64,000 nt of DNA from contig CP053148.1 of the NCBI GenBank assembly GCA_014607495.2, forward strand, positions 5,642,001-5,706,000, read 5' to 3'. A program made the translations under genes and the position numbers. The number at the start of each line of letters is the position of its first letter. Positions within the stretch are counted from its first letter, which is position 1. The DNA comes from Carposina sasakii (taxonomy: Eukaryota > Arthropoda > Insecta > Lepidoptera > Carposinidae). Below, piece after piece: positions 1-11,467 of the stretch. The notes below the pieces were generated by a model. The model worked only from the letters and a program-made list of their open reading frames with translations, did no database searches and had not been told where the DNA came from.

Positions 1-448
1 ATGTTTACTAACATAAATACAAATGGTTCAATGGTTGTGTCTTTTATTCCCAAATCGACACAGGACGGCAAGTATTTTCCGTGTCAATAAAGATGTATGG
101 AGCGGCACACACTTGACATCAAATTACAAATTATTCAAATGTCAACCTATTCTGTCTCTATGCCTATCTAAAACGTCGTAAACTCTCCTGATAAATAGAC
201 CAATAGAGAACTTAAAAATGGGTTAAGTACTACGCAGTTGTTATTCAACTAGGCACCTATTGTTTTGTAAGCATAAGCTGCGCTAACCTTGTACTCACCG
301 GCGTGGGCGCAGCTAAAAGTGCCTGAAATGTGTCGTATCTCATGAGTTGACAAAACATAAGGCACTGATACCTCCGGCTACTAAAGTTTGTTTCAAGTTA
401 TTCCTTCTATTACGGCCCTAGTTGTTCAGCATAAGTCTACCTATATAT

Positions 449-953
449 GTACAGGTGAAATTAATGGGGTACGTTATAAAAATAGCCCACTAAATAGACC
501 CTAAATGGCCGCGTGGTGCCGGCAGAGTAGAATTCGTTACAACCCATGTCTGCCCGTGGGTATCGTACCAGGCGATTAAGGGTTTCCGAGAGGTGGGCAG
601 CAGCGCCTCCCGTGTAGACAACATAGTCCAAAATACAAACTGCGGTCACCAACCCGCCTGCCCAGCGCGGTGTCTATGGGCAAATACCCCCCATGCCCTG
701 GGGGAGGCCTACGTCCAGCAGTGGACTGCGATAGGCTGATGATGATGATGATGATGAAATAGATCCTATCCAAAAGACTCAAAATCACATGTTAATTTTT
801 CAAGACTGCATAAGCTCTGAGTTGCATAGGAATTCTCCATACTATCTGGCATGCTATGTCATGTCAACTATCAAAGTACCTAGATAGGATCTCTATATAG
901 TGGGCTCTATACATATAGTGCTTCGCTTAACAGTTATCCCAGTTTCATCCTAT
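449..953. mobile_element. MITE of the CAGGGTG…TAAC family, split by a SINE
   Basis: The left part (ttaatggggtacgttataaa, AAATAGCCCACTA) and the right part (CTCAAAATCACATGTTAATTT to TCGCTTAACAG) match the two halves of the intact element at 19153-19422. They are separated by the SINE at 504-756 and its target duplication, so the MITE is older than the SINE. Its terminal repeats are diverged. Confidence 0.6.
504..756 (+). mobile_element. SINE with RTE-like 3' tail (full length)
   Basis: The head is GCCGCGTGGTGCCGGCAGAG and the tail is GGGGGAGGCCTACGTCCAGC…GGCTGATGATGATG. A 12-bp target duplication flanks it, AAATAGACCCTA (492-503) and AAATAGATCCTA (757-768), with one mismatch. It matches the copies at 14925-15194 and 18106-18363 in the opposite orientation. 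It encodes no protein. Confidence 0.82.
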
Positions 954-1213
954 ATAAATCTGTATAAAAATATTAGTTTCGAAATCGTCCACGTGAACTA
1001 TTCGGTGTTCTCATTGGACAAATAAGCTAATGATGATCCAGTTATGTTAGTTATTCGTGTACCTACGACGTGGCGATACAAAGAGTGTATTATTAAAATT
1101 AGCCAGTCAGCGTTCTTAGTAATAAATGATCTATGCATAATCGCGGAATACTCAATCGTTTTGATAAAGTTACTGTACACCACGATTTATATCTGTCTGT
1201 ATCATGCTATTTC

Positions 1214-1429
1214 TTATATGCTGTTCTGGGAGTTAAAAAAGAACGTATAATACTACAGCTGCTTTTCTTCCCGGGCATACTGTACAAGTCAGTAGAGGGA
1301 CAAGAGGCTGTTTTGTAGGCGATGGGCTGACCACCTGTCACTACTAACCGAACTTGTACATCTCAACTAGATCCTCAAAATTGGTCAGAAGTGGCACCAT
1401 GTTGTCCTATCGGCCCTCGGTATATGTAT
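1214..1429 (+). repeat. Dispersed repeat, CCCGGGCATACTG family, copy 1
   Basis: It matches 39930-40138 in the same orientation, and 25690-25858 plus 27208-27300 in the opposite orientation. Diagnostic blocks are TTCCCGGGCATACTGTACAA and GGCGATGGGCTGACCACCTG. Coding capacity is absent; it is probably a short retroposon. Confidence 0.6.
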
Positions 1430-1520
1430 GTACCCTTAATCGCCTCGTACGATACCCACGGGCAGGCAGGGGTGGTACAAACTCTACTCTGCCGGACCAC
1501 GCGGCACCACCAATTAAGAA
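1430..1520 (-). mobile_element. SINE head fragment (RTE-tailed SINE)
   Basis: The block CCTTAATCGCCTCGTACGAT to the CACGCGG end matches the head of the SINE at 14925-15194. The tail half is missing and the fragment abuts the preceding dispersed repeat. Confidence 0.6.
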
Positions 1521-2071
1521 AAATATATTAAAAAGGCAGCAGTATTGGTAATATTCCATAATATTGCGGGGATTACCCGTGACAGCAGGTTAGGACTGCA
1601 AAATAAAATGAAAGAGACGAACCCAGCAGTAGTAATGATGAAAATAAATGTCATAACTCTATGCTCCGAAATCAAGAATAAAATTATTGTGAAAGCAGAT
1701 TAATCCGGTATTGGATATGAAAACCCATGTCACTAGAATATATCAATATACCTAACTCTATCTGGTCACTAGATAGTTAGGCATGAATCATGGCAATTTA
1801 ATTGATTTGCTGCGTAGATTTTCTGTTGAGCCTGGAAAATTATTGTCTGTTGTCTCTAACGTTTGAATAATTTTATTGTGCAATTTGTTGGTTTACCTGC
1901 GATGGACAATAGTAATATTTTTGTAACTAGGAAAATTCGGGATCAGGAACACCTACTTCATCATTATCTTCATCATCATCTCCTTGCTTTTCCTTGGTTT
2001 ATTGCCAAGGATTAGTCATTTGCTGGCACGCCTGCTCGACACCGGTCCTTCTTGGGTATTATATTTCTATT

Positions 2072-2395
2072 AAGATACTAGTGGACGCCCGCGACTCCGC
2101 GAAAAAAACAAATACTTGAAATTATCCGGGACAAAAACATTTTCCCGAGATAAAAAGTAGCCTATATGTTAAGTGGGACCTGTCACAATATATGTTCTGA
2201 GAACTGCATCGAAATCGGTTCAGCCGTTTCTGAGATTAGCATGCACAAACGCATAGACAGACAAAAAATCCAAAAATCATTCTTTTGGGTACTACGAGTA
2301 TTGCGTTGATAAAGATCTCCTATAATATTTTTTCTCATATATCTTTCATGTACAGACAGCGATCCGTTACATTTTTATTATATGTATAGATATAG
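2072..2395 (+). repeat. Retroposon-like repeat with ATTATCCGGGAYAAAAA block, copy 1
   Basis: It contains GACGCCCGCGACTCCGC, TTTTCCCGAGATAAAAAGTA, the block AAATCGGTTCAGCCGTTTCT and a shared 3' half (ATCTTTCATGTACAGACAGC). The 48250-48556 region is the same element in reverse orientation over about 300 bp. Related blocks occur at 3760-3965. Confidence 0.6.
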
Positions 2396-2399
2396 AAGA

Positions 2400-3384
2400 T
2401 AATAATATTATCGTATCCTATTGACATACGGCGCAGTGAGTTTCTTGATTCTAAAAAATCAATAATTGATACTAAAATTACTAAAATTAGCTTTAAAAAA
2501 ACTTTAAGTACATATGTAAAAAGTTTTAATTTTGTTTGATATCCTGGATACATTATGCTTAGAATGTCAAAGGGCAAAGAGACTCTTCTAACCTACTCAT
2601 TACAAAAATGTTAATCAAGTTTGTGAGAATAGATGTTTGTCAGTCGTTGACAGAGCAACTACCGAACGGATTTCGATAAAACTTGGCAGTTATGTAGCTA
2701 ACACATGAGAATAACTCAAAGCCTTTAAAACGGTAGACAACGTCGCGAGCAGCTGCTAGTTGAGCTATTGAAGCTGTGGCGATATCGACGTTTCTACCAT
2801 GGTTACCACGCAGCTACCAACAATTGCGTATAGCGCTTTAGGTATTACGGGTCACAATGCGTGCGAGTCGCTTACCTAGAACCCTGCGTATTGTACTTTA
2901 TTGTTTGCGAGAACAATCACCTTTTGTACGGGGGTGTATCGAAACCATTATCAGTGTACGCGTTAAGTAACGTCTTAGGCTCGAGTTCGACTTTACATCG
3001 CCTACTAACTGTTAGCAGTTTTATATGTCTTTGTTTTACTAAAACATAAATTACTAAAAAATAATAAAATTACTAAACATATCCTGGGGGGCGTAACTGC
3101 ATGGTGGCAAGTCATCAAAATGCCACGGGTTTCTAGCCGAAAGGGCCCCTCGGTCAAATAAGAATCCCAACTACCAACATTATTTACGAGGGCATCAGAT
3201 GTATTTGCCACAGGTCTAGAACGGTGTACCTAGTAGGTATCTGTAGATACCTAAGTACATCCTTTGTTGACCCTCGAATCTGACATTTATTTGCGATCAC
3301 AGGCAACTACAGTCGCGATGAGAAACCAGTAGGCTGATTACGAATCAAGCAAAGCAGTAGCAAAGCGACAGCGAAAATCTTATC
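2400..3384. other. Gene-free stretch
   Basis: No exon-like frame is visible. One piece (about 2636-2745, with GTCAGTCGTTGACAGAGCAA) looks like another retroposon 3' fragment, but no second copy is in the window to confirm it. Confidence 0.4.
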
Positions 3385-3970
3385 TTACTAATATTATAAA
3401 CATGAGAGTTTGTAAGTATGGATGGATGGATGGATAGATGGATGGATGGATTGATGTTTGTTACTCTTTCGCGTCATTTTTACGCTGGTGCGATTTTAAT
3501 TAAATTTGGTATGAAGTTAGCTGACACCCTGCCCCCCTAGCATGAACACGCGTCGTGAATATCGTATCGTACGATATCGTATCGTCTTTATACAAAATTC
3601 AACAAGGCGGCTATATTTATCGTATTTTGACAAGCTATATGTCGATAAATCGGTTTATCATATCGTGATTCGCAGGTCATGCTAGTTGTGCTTTAGATGT
3701 CACTATCTTGATCAAGTTTCAGAAAAAATCCGCATCAAATTTATACTTCGTCCGCGTGGACTACAGAAAAAACAAAATGTCTAAATTATCCGGGATAAAA
3801 ATATTTTCCCGGGATAGAAAGTAGCCTATGTGTTAATCCAGGGTATCAGCTAACTCCATACTAAATTTGATTAAAATCGCTCCAGCCGTTTTTACGTGAA
3901 AGAGTAACAAACATCCATCCATCCATACTCACAAACTTTCGCATTTATAATATGTATTAGTAGGATAGGT
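3385..3970. repeat. Inverted pair of retroposon tails with GGAT/ATCC microsatellite
   Basis: The left arm (3390-3535, GAGAGTTTGTAAGTATGGAT and a GGAT tract at 3419-3452) is the reverse complement of the right arm (3840-3965, with ATCC repeats and ACTCACAAACTTTCGCATTT). The right arm carries the ATTATCCGGGATAAAAATA block. A MITE (3538-3684) sits between them. Confidence 0.6.
3538..3684 (+). mobile_element. 147-bp MITE with TAGCATGA ends, copy 1
   Basis: The ends are TAGCATGAACACG and CAGGTCATGCTA. The centre is a palindrome-rich ATCGTATCGTACGATATCGT. Other copies lie at 27687-27795 (truncated) and 52022-52153 (inverted). All share a CCCCCC-TAGC flank, so the element may begin a few bases earlier. 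Confidence 0.65.
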
Positions 3971-4430
3971 TAGGCTATCTGACCACTAGAAAAATCGGCC
4001 CTAATGAGATCCCATCTAATAAATAAACAAATCCTGTGTTAATAATATCCGATTCATTAGACGTTCCTAAGCAACAAATATCTGCGTTGGCGGGAGGGGA
4101 AAATCTTCAGAAAAGCGATATAACTAGGGCGGAATGCAACAGGTTGTCAACTCTGCTACACAAAACATACAATACCTCCTGATTTGCCAGGTTCTTGTGA
4201 CCTGGCGTCTGGTTGTTATGCCCGGAGGCGATCGGCTGCAGACGACCGATAGCTAATTGAGCGTAAGGCACAAAATATTGTGTTTCATCAACCCGCCTCA
4301 GGGTTTAAGAGAAGGGAATAAAGACGAGGGTGTCTAACAACCTTTATTCGTAGAAAATAGTGTACACGTAAAGGTTTTTTTATATTTATTTTAATTTGCA
4401 CGTTATTCTATTGTGCTATCACACTTCAAA

Positions 4431-4623
4431 ACAGCCTATTGAAGTTAACTGATGAACGTAGGCTTCCCCAGGGCATGCGACACACAAAGCTACGCTGCCA
4501 TAGCAGGTTTTTGCACAGAGTTACTACACTGGGCAGGCTGGTTGGTGAATGTAGTGTGACTTTCGGACTATATTGTCAACACGAGAGCCGCTGCTGTCCA
4601 CACCCCGGATACCTTTAATCGTT
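4431..4623 (-). mobile_element. Diverged copy of the RTE-tailed SINE
   Basis: Blocks matching the intact SINE in - orientation include GTAGGCTTCCCCAGGGCATG, ACTGGGCAGGCTGGTTGGTG and TTGTCAACACGAGAGCCGCT. Many substitutions suggest an old insertion. Confidence 0.6.
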
Positions 4624-4988
4624 GTGCTATATACCTATGAATCCTATGATATAATATAAATAAAAATATGATATAAAATATGATATAAATAAGTACCTAA
4701 GTATAGAAAGCCAATAATAACATATAATAGATAGTACAGTTAAGTCCATAATAATATAAAAAGTCTGCCCACTGATCCTGTAATACCACGACTGTAATAA
4801 AATAACAACGAGAAAAATAATGTTTGTATCATTTTATAGGAACAACGTCCACTGGCACATTTCGTCACCCACACGTAGCGTAGGTACCCGTAATGTAGTT
4901 CGACCTGAAACTCAGATAGTTACATAAAATCGTCACTTTACAAAGTGTAAAGTGGAGGAGAAAATTTATTCCGTCTCTACATTTATTA

Positions 4989-5118
4989 TTAGGGCAGATT
5001 TTTCAAATGGCCAGATCTATTTGAAAGATAAAGTTAATGCTGTTTCTATCTTTTTCATGTTTTAGACAAAGAGAGCATCAAAATCATTCCCCAGTTAGAA
5101 TAGAAATATCTGCCCTTA
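4989..5118. mobile_element. Short MITE with AGGGCAGAT ends
   Basis: TTAGGGCAGATTTTTC on the left and the reverse-complementary GAAATATCTGCCCTTA on the right bound about 130 bp. A related sequence starts at 22613 (AAGGGCAGATTTTT). It has no coding capacity. Confidence 0.5.
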
Positions 5119-5630
5119 GTTAGAAATTCATATTTCTTCTAACTACCTACGTATGATTTCGATTGTTGACAAACAGCGTGACCATATCATATTTTATTCG
5201 GTTGTTTATTATTGTTATATTAATATTATCAAATGGAAATATGCGGAATTGTTTCTCTCTTATATAACCACTGTTGAGGCTAGCGTATGATAATGATTAT
5301 TACTTACGTAAAATTCAATGGGATATTATTTTATGGGGTCAACAATTGTTTATATTAATAGAGAAAAAAAAAACTTGAGATATAAAAAGGCATTATATTA
5401 TTTTACCGTATTGAATTCGTCATAATTAATCTACGAGTATACAGCTATTGCTAGATTACTGAAATTTTATTATTAAGCATGGATTATTTTCCCAGGAGCC
5501 CATTTTTCAATCCCACTTTAATACTTTTGGCGTTGGATTCCACAAAATATTATTAGTAAAAATCCTTTAAAATAACAAATAACAAAATTAAATTAACCAT
5601 GCGGTCTCATTTATAGACGAAAATATAATA

Positions 5631-5738
5631 ATTGACCCGGTAGCTCAGTGGTAAGAGCGCTGGCACGGAATGCAGAGGTCGTGGGTTCGATTCCCACTCG
5701 GGTGAAGAATCTTTTCCATTTCTTTATTAATAATTTTA
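5631..5738 (+). mobile_element. tRNA-derived SINE with 12-bp target duplication
   Basis: The head GACCCGGTAGCTCAGTGG is an A-box and GTGGGTTCGATTCCCACTC is a B-box/T-arm, but the anticodon arm does not pair, so it is not a working tRNA. The exact duplication GAAAATATAATA lies at 5619-5630 and 5739-5750. A truncated relative is at 20119-20166. Confidence 0.75.
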
Positions 5739-5904
5739 GAAAATATAATAGTAAAATAAATACCTAGCTCACTAACAAATAACGGATAAGCTAACAACTA
5801 TTTCATGCACCTTATGGTTTATTATATTATTAAGGTGTGAAAAAATTTGCACCTAAAATTTTCTTGTTTTTCGTACGAGATAATTTAAGTTATTAGACTT
5901 TCGT

Positions 5905-6020
5905 CTTTAACCTGTTGCAGTCCACTGCTGGAAGTATGCCTCCCCCAGGGCACGCCACAAGGCTACTACCATGGGGGATTTTGCCCATAGTCACTACGCT
6001 GGGCAGGCGCGTTGGTGACG
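5905..6020 (-). mobile_element. RTE-tailed SINE, 3' half
   Basis: It matches TTGCAGTCCACTGCTGGA through CTGGGCAGGCGCGTTGGTGA of the intact copies in - orientation, and the head is lacking. Confidence 0.65.
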
Positions 6021-7250
6021 TTAAAGTTATTAGTATGAAGTAGAAATTTAGTTCAGTGCGCGACTATACGGTCCGTTCTAGCACAGTCTACATGCGATTA
6101 GCTAACACCTTATATAAGGTACTTTGGGTAACACATGTGTGGTGAGTAGAATAGTTGTAAAACAATGGTTTGTTATTAATTCAATTTATAAATAACAAAA
6201 ATTATTAATGAACCTCTCTCAGACTTATGTAAGTTATGGTGCATAGTTTTTCTGAAACAGAAGTAATTTTATTATTTTATATTGAAAATGAACTGACATG
6301 AGATTGAAATCTTAATTCGGATGTTGATGATTCTTTATATACTTTTAGGTATGTACTCATCTAATCTAAGATACCGTCAGATATTTTTTACTTCGTCTTG
6401 ACGTAGTCGTTTCATATATACAAATAGATGAAATACTTCTAGGCTTTATCCAAAATATCTGATAGCCAGAAATTAGAATAGCTGCTTGCCCTTCCTGATA
6501 GGTAGCTACAATACCTCCCTATGACAGGATGGCATACCTTTCATAATTATAACTGTAATTTTAAAAATCGAAATTGTTAACAAAGTCATGCATAAATTAC
6601 ATAACCACAATGTAACAGTTTCAGAAAAGAACGCGACATACATTGATAAGAATGACGTTCAACAAAAAAAAAACCAAATCCGTTGTTACCAAAAAGTGTT
6701 CACTCGCGAACACTCAGTGCTCAGTTATTCATGGGTAATTCGCACTGGTTCCGAACTAACGTTTCACAATTGTTATTTGTTATTAATTTCACGAACGATA
6801 CGCCGGCTTTTAATGTTTTATAAATACGACGCATTGTTCTATATGCGACACAATGCCTTGCGGTGTTCGCCACTCCGGCCGAACCTGATATGCAACCGCT
6901 CTTGCATGTTGTAGCTGTCTGACACATTCCACTGGCTCACGTGAAAATTTTAAAAAATATTTCCTATCTTCTAGTCTAGGATTTTTGGTGTTATCATCTG
7001 CTATTTTTTATGTCGCAAACTCTGAAAGTGGCCATCTGTGTGGACTTAGTTTTTGTTATGATTCTATGCCGCAATCAGATTCAGTATTTTTAAACACTGA
7101 ATGAATATATTATTTTCGAGGTTTTATTAGATTTGAAGATCTCTTGAAAAGTCCAATACCTCAAGTCCAGATAAATTTATTTTTCTTGCATGCTCAATTA
7201 TAAAATTGGTTTATCTAGGGCAAATAAAAACTTTCCCTTTCATCAGGCCT
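6021..7250. other. Gene-free stretch
   Basis: The stretch is AT-rich without exon-like structure. About 6660-6930 is less AT-rich and carries random short frames on both strands, none with splice-site support. Confidence 0.4.
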
Positions 7251-7398
7251 ATTGGCTATCTTTTTTGACAGTTCACAGTGATCATCACTCAATTGAAACT
7301 CAACAACTGGAAGTGGTATAATGCCTTCTTATCTGAAGAAAATTTTGGCAACGCACAATGAGTGATCATGACTATGAACTGTCAAAAAGATAGCCAAT
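7251..7398. mobile_element. MITE with long terminal inverted repeats (TTGGCTATCTTTTTTGACAG), copy 1
   Basis: The left ATTGGCTATCTTTTTTGACA and the right TGTCAAAAAGATAGCCAAT are inverted repeats of roughly 40 bp with a 70-bp centre. A second copy is at 58859-58992. The whole element can fold into a hairpin. Confidence 0.7.
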
Positions 7399-8157
7399 AC
7401 GGTGGCAGATCCTTTCGATTCGAATGATCAAACTATCTAACTACATACTAATACTTTAAAAATACCATCTGTACCAGCCGCAGTAAGACACTTTGAAGTT
7501 ACGATAACTAAAACAAAAAGATAAACAATGGTGTAACATTATCAACTAAGAAAAATTAAAGCAGACTCAAGCACGGTCGCTATGAGCTAAAACTCAATCG
7601 CGATTTTGTTTTATAAGTTTAAAACTTATAACTTAAACGTTTATGACAGAAACCATGTTATTACAAAAATACACTAAAGCTAAACTAGTATCTAATTTTG
7701 ATAGATATTCCATTCATTTTTCTGTTAATTTTTTTTTAAACAGTGTGTAAAATTTAGTCGCGGTTGTCGCCATAAGGGTTGTTCTACAACAAAATCGACT
7801 AAATTTTGATATTTAAATTGGTCGAGCACTCAATTACTGCTACTAGTATTAGGTATGGGAAAAATTGAGTAGTGGTTCTAAGAAAATATTTTATCTGTAT
7901 TATTTTTTATATCTAGGCCTCACTTATATATATTAGTATAATTTGTATTCTAGTATATCCTGTTTCCTATACATTTCTTTGATAAACGGAAAGAGGGTAA
8001 CAAATTATAGACGTTATTTTAGATTAGATAGTTGAATTTTTAAAAACCTACCTATGAACATTTAAATGATAAAATTAATTTATGTGTAGCCCATACTTGA
8101 CCGTATTCGTTATACTACTCGAGGATTTAATTTTATTTGCGAATTAGACTAAATTAC

Positions 8158-8393
8158 CTATATATCGATTACAGCGCAAACGTTGATTAGCATCGGTAAT
8201 CGCCTGAATCGGTATACTTTGCTGAGCACGTTCCCATCTCGCTTCCCGTTCTTTGTTGCTGTGTTTGGATATCCCGTTACCGAAATGTTTTAAGGATCTG
8301 AAAATATCTGAATTACCTAATTTCTGTTTGTAATATTCATACATAAGAGGTAACTGTGAAACAAGTTGGGTTACCATAGAATAACGAGCAGAA
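8158..8393 (-). CDS. Possible - strand exon, unrecognised
   Basis: On the - strand an open frame of about 80 codons is bounded by a plausible acceptor (tacattttgtcaag) and a donor (ATATAG|gtaatt). It encodes MVTQLVSQLPLMYEYYKQKL, then a Lys/Ser stretch and KEREARWERAQQSIPIQAIT. The amphipathic, charged composition differs from neighbouring random frames. It has no known domain and no partner exon; it may be a lone exon or an old transposon fragment. Confidence 0.25.
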
Positions 8394-9663
8394 CTTGACA
8401 AAATGTAGGTAGTAAAACAAAAAACGAGGTGAAAATCCCGAATCTTTCGCTGATCTAATCTGAACAGCGGATTGTTGCGAAATCACATTCTCACTTTTTG
8501 GACTTTTAATATAAGAAAAATGTTGTAAAAATTACGGAAAAGGAAATAAGGAAAGAATAGAATGAATGTGACTCATTCATAACATGAGAATAAAAATCAA
8601 TTAGGTCAATTTGACTGACTAATGTTATCTTTTGAAAATTGTTCGAGATCACGGCTTCTGGACAACTTATTCTTCTATGCCGGTAACTAAAGGAGTAACT
8701 TGTCCAAATCCTTTATTTATTATTTCCGGCTAAAGTACTGTCAGCAGGTAGGCATTTAACGTGATGACCAACTATATTAAATGAGACTTTGTAATTACCT
8801 ACCCTCAAATATGTAAACGAGGCATGCCTTGTTGAAACTACCAATATTAAGCGATGCCTTCCAAGAAACACATATCGGGAAACACGTACACCGAATCTAC
8901 AGTTAAACGTAACAACACAAATAATAATAATGGTTAATACAATCTTTAGCTAAAATTAGCGGCTAACAATATTGAGCGGCTCTTCAATCGGGATTAGGTT
9001 TATGATTTGTAAATGTTTAAGAAAAAATGTTTGGTACAAATGTTTAAGAATACTCTTTCTAAGATATCTGGGGAAAATTTTATTTTACGAGCGACAGCGA
9101 AATTCCTAAAGTTATCACATTTACACTTATAGCGATTAGACTATTCATCACATCAATGAATGCACTTTCATGAGATTATTTACATATTTCAGATTTAATA
9201 TTTAAAATTGTTATCGTACTTAAATTAAAATTTGGAATTAAAGAAAATCCTAGATTCATAAATGAGGCCTTCTTATTGGAAGAAATTTTTCGTTGACCTT
9301 ACGACTCGCTATGTGTTGTTGTTTAGTATAAAGTTGTCTAAGATATAATTTTTTTCAATCATATTTAGTACTAAAACTTATAGCAAAACTAATATTTAGG
9401 TAGAAAATAACGTTTCATGAAATGAATAAAGTAGGTATGTTTAAAATTTTAGAACTTTGGACATACATAATCAAATTCGCTTACTATCTCCGACCAATGT
9501 CCGTACTATATAAGTGTAAAATTTATTAAGAAAGGTCACCAAAGATTTTCTTATGTCAATATTATCTATCCCACTTTTGACCTCATATTACGTAGGTAAC
9601 TCTACCCGCAGATAAACCACAAATGTTAAATGTATCTGTTTGATATAATACTCGTACTACGCG

Positions 9664-10356
9664 AGATGAAGCAGGCCGCGGACTTATAGACATTCTAAAC
9701 TTTCACAACGGACAAATCGCATCCTTAAGAAAACACTTTTACCAACGTGCTCAACAATCCACATTACATAATACAATAGTCCATGCTGATAAACGATACA
9801 CACCACTCAACCTCACAAATCTGGATCCCCAACGTAATGAGCAGATCATTGCCACCAAGAATAAATTGGCTTCTTGGCAGCAGAAAGCTCTGCACGGGAG
9901 ACACCGCCTTGACCTGCAACAGCCGCATGTCGACAAAACTGCGTCGAACGCATGGCTGCAGAGGGTTGAGCTCTTCCCCGAGACGGAAGGATTTATGATC
10001 GTAATCCAAGACCAAATAGTTGAAACCCGAAATTACCAAAAATACATAATCCATACACCTAACTTACCTACAGACCGCTGCTAGAGTTGCTCTGAAACCA
10101 TCCAGCACATAACCGGGGCCTGTAAATCAATAGTACAGACTGATTATAAACACAGACATGATCAAGTTGCTGCAATAATCCACCAAAACCTAGCCTTTCA
10201 ATTCAAATTTCTGCCCCTAACAAGTAGCCTATTAAGTATCAACTAAGTGCCATACTAGAGAACAACGCTGTCAAGATATATTGGGACAGAACGATTATCA
10301 CCGATAAAACAGTACATTGCAATAGACCTGACATCACAATTTTAGATAAACAAAAA
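9664..10356 (+). pseudogene. 3' end of a non-LTR retrotransposon polyprotein with RLE-type endonuclease (broken)
   Basis: Translating 9664-10080 gives a continuous frame with the blocks QKALHGRHRLDLQQPHVDK, NAWLQRVELFPETEGF and RNYQKYIIHTP, typical of the region after the reverse transcriptase in insect LINEs with a restriction-enzyme-like endonuclease (R4/Dong-like). A degraded zinc knuckle follows (C-x2-C-x5-H-x4-C with a stop inside), then YKHRHDQVAAIIHQ. After a further stop the RLE motif reads WDRTIITDK…NRPDI (10276-10340). Two in-frame stops and the missing 5' part make it dead. It is cut off at about 10360 by another repeat. Confidence 0.75.
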
Positions 10357-10377
10357 AAATTTTTTTTTAAAACGAAC

Positions 10378-11467
10378 AACCGACTTCCTCCCAAAACTCG
10401 AGCTTACTAAAGTAAAATTTTACTAAAGGGCAAATATATATTGCGTAAAGCCGTGTACGAAGTTTAGAAGGCATAATATTGTCAGATTTATATGCCAGCA
10501 AATGATTAAATAGGCCACATGACAAAAGAGAGAAATAAGTAGGCTTCAAAACTTTACGTCTGACAAAATAAGCAACATATAATTACACTGCTTCTTCCTG
10601 CCCTGTTCCCAATCATTTGGGGTTGGTGCAATATGTAGGTACTCTTCTTTCATTCATCCCTATTATCCGTCATCTCGTTATTCTCATGTCTACCTCTTCC
10701 TCTATAACGTTAAGCCATGTACGAAGTTTAGGAGGCATAATATTGTCAGATTTATATGCCAGCAAATTACTTCGGACACGGCTTAACGCAACATATAATT
10801 TCCAGACCACTTGCACCACGCCTCAGAGGAATATAAGAGATTTGGCAACACAATTATTTAAGCAACATCTCCTCTTCCTGCCCTGTTCCCATCGGTTATG
10901 TAGCATAATCCCTATTATCCGCCTATTTCTCATGCACCTCTTCCTCTATAATCATCATACTTCGTCCACTCCTTAACACAATTATCTTCATCTTCATAAG
11001 GACGTAGGCCTCCCCCTGCCACAGGGGGATTTTGTTACTAAAAAGTTCCACTATCTGTTTTCGGCGGCTCCATCATCAGACCCTCGTTTCCTTTATGTTA
11101 TGTGTAGCTAACCAAAATTCTCTATAAAAATATTAAACGGACTACTCGTGCCTTTTATATTTAAGGATATCCCTAGATTCCTTAGAGATTCCATCATCAG
11201 ATGTTATGTTTTATATGTAGGTGATCAAAACGCTCAGTAAAAGTATAAAAACAGACTACATGTGCCTACTATTTGAGGATTGCCCTCGATTTCTCCAAGA
11301 TCCCATCATCAGATCCTGACATGGTGAATATGGGACCAACTTGCAAGCATACCATGAAAAACTATAAAAAAAATTGAAATCTGATCATAAATGACGGAGT
11401 TCTGAGGTAACACACATAAAAAAAAACATACAGACGAATTGATAACCTCTTTTTTTTTAAGTCGGTT
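10378..11467 (-). mobile_element. AACCGACTTC element, copy 1 (rearranged, inverted relative to 53756)
   Basis: It is bounded by AACCGACTTCC on the left and AAGTCGGTTAA on the right. Internal blocks (AAATTTTACTAAAGGGCAA, GTACGAAGTTTAGAAGGCAT, TTATATGCCAGCAAATGATT, CCATCATCAGATCC) match 53756-54562 in reverse order. One segment is duplicated inside (TCTGACAATATTATGCC-type blocks at about 10470 and 10740). It includes a GGCCTCCCCC scrap of the RTE-type tail at about 11006. Confidence 0.6.

Noticed and set aside
5635..5706. Possible tRNA gene
   Set aside because: The anticodon stem does not pair and a target duplication flanks it; it is a SINE head.
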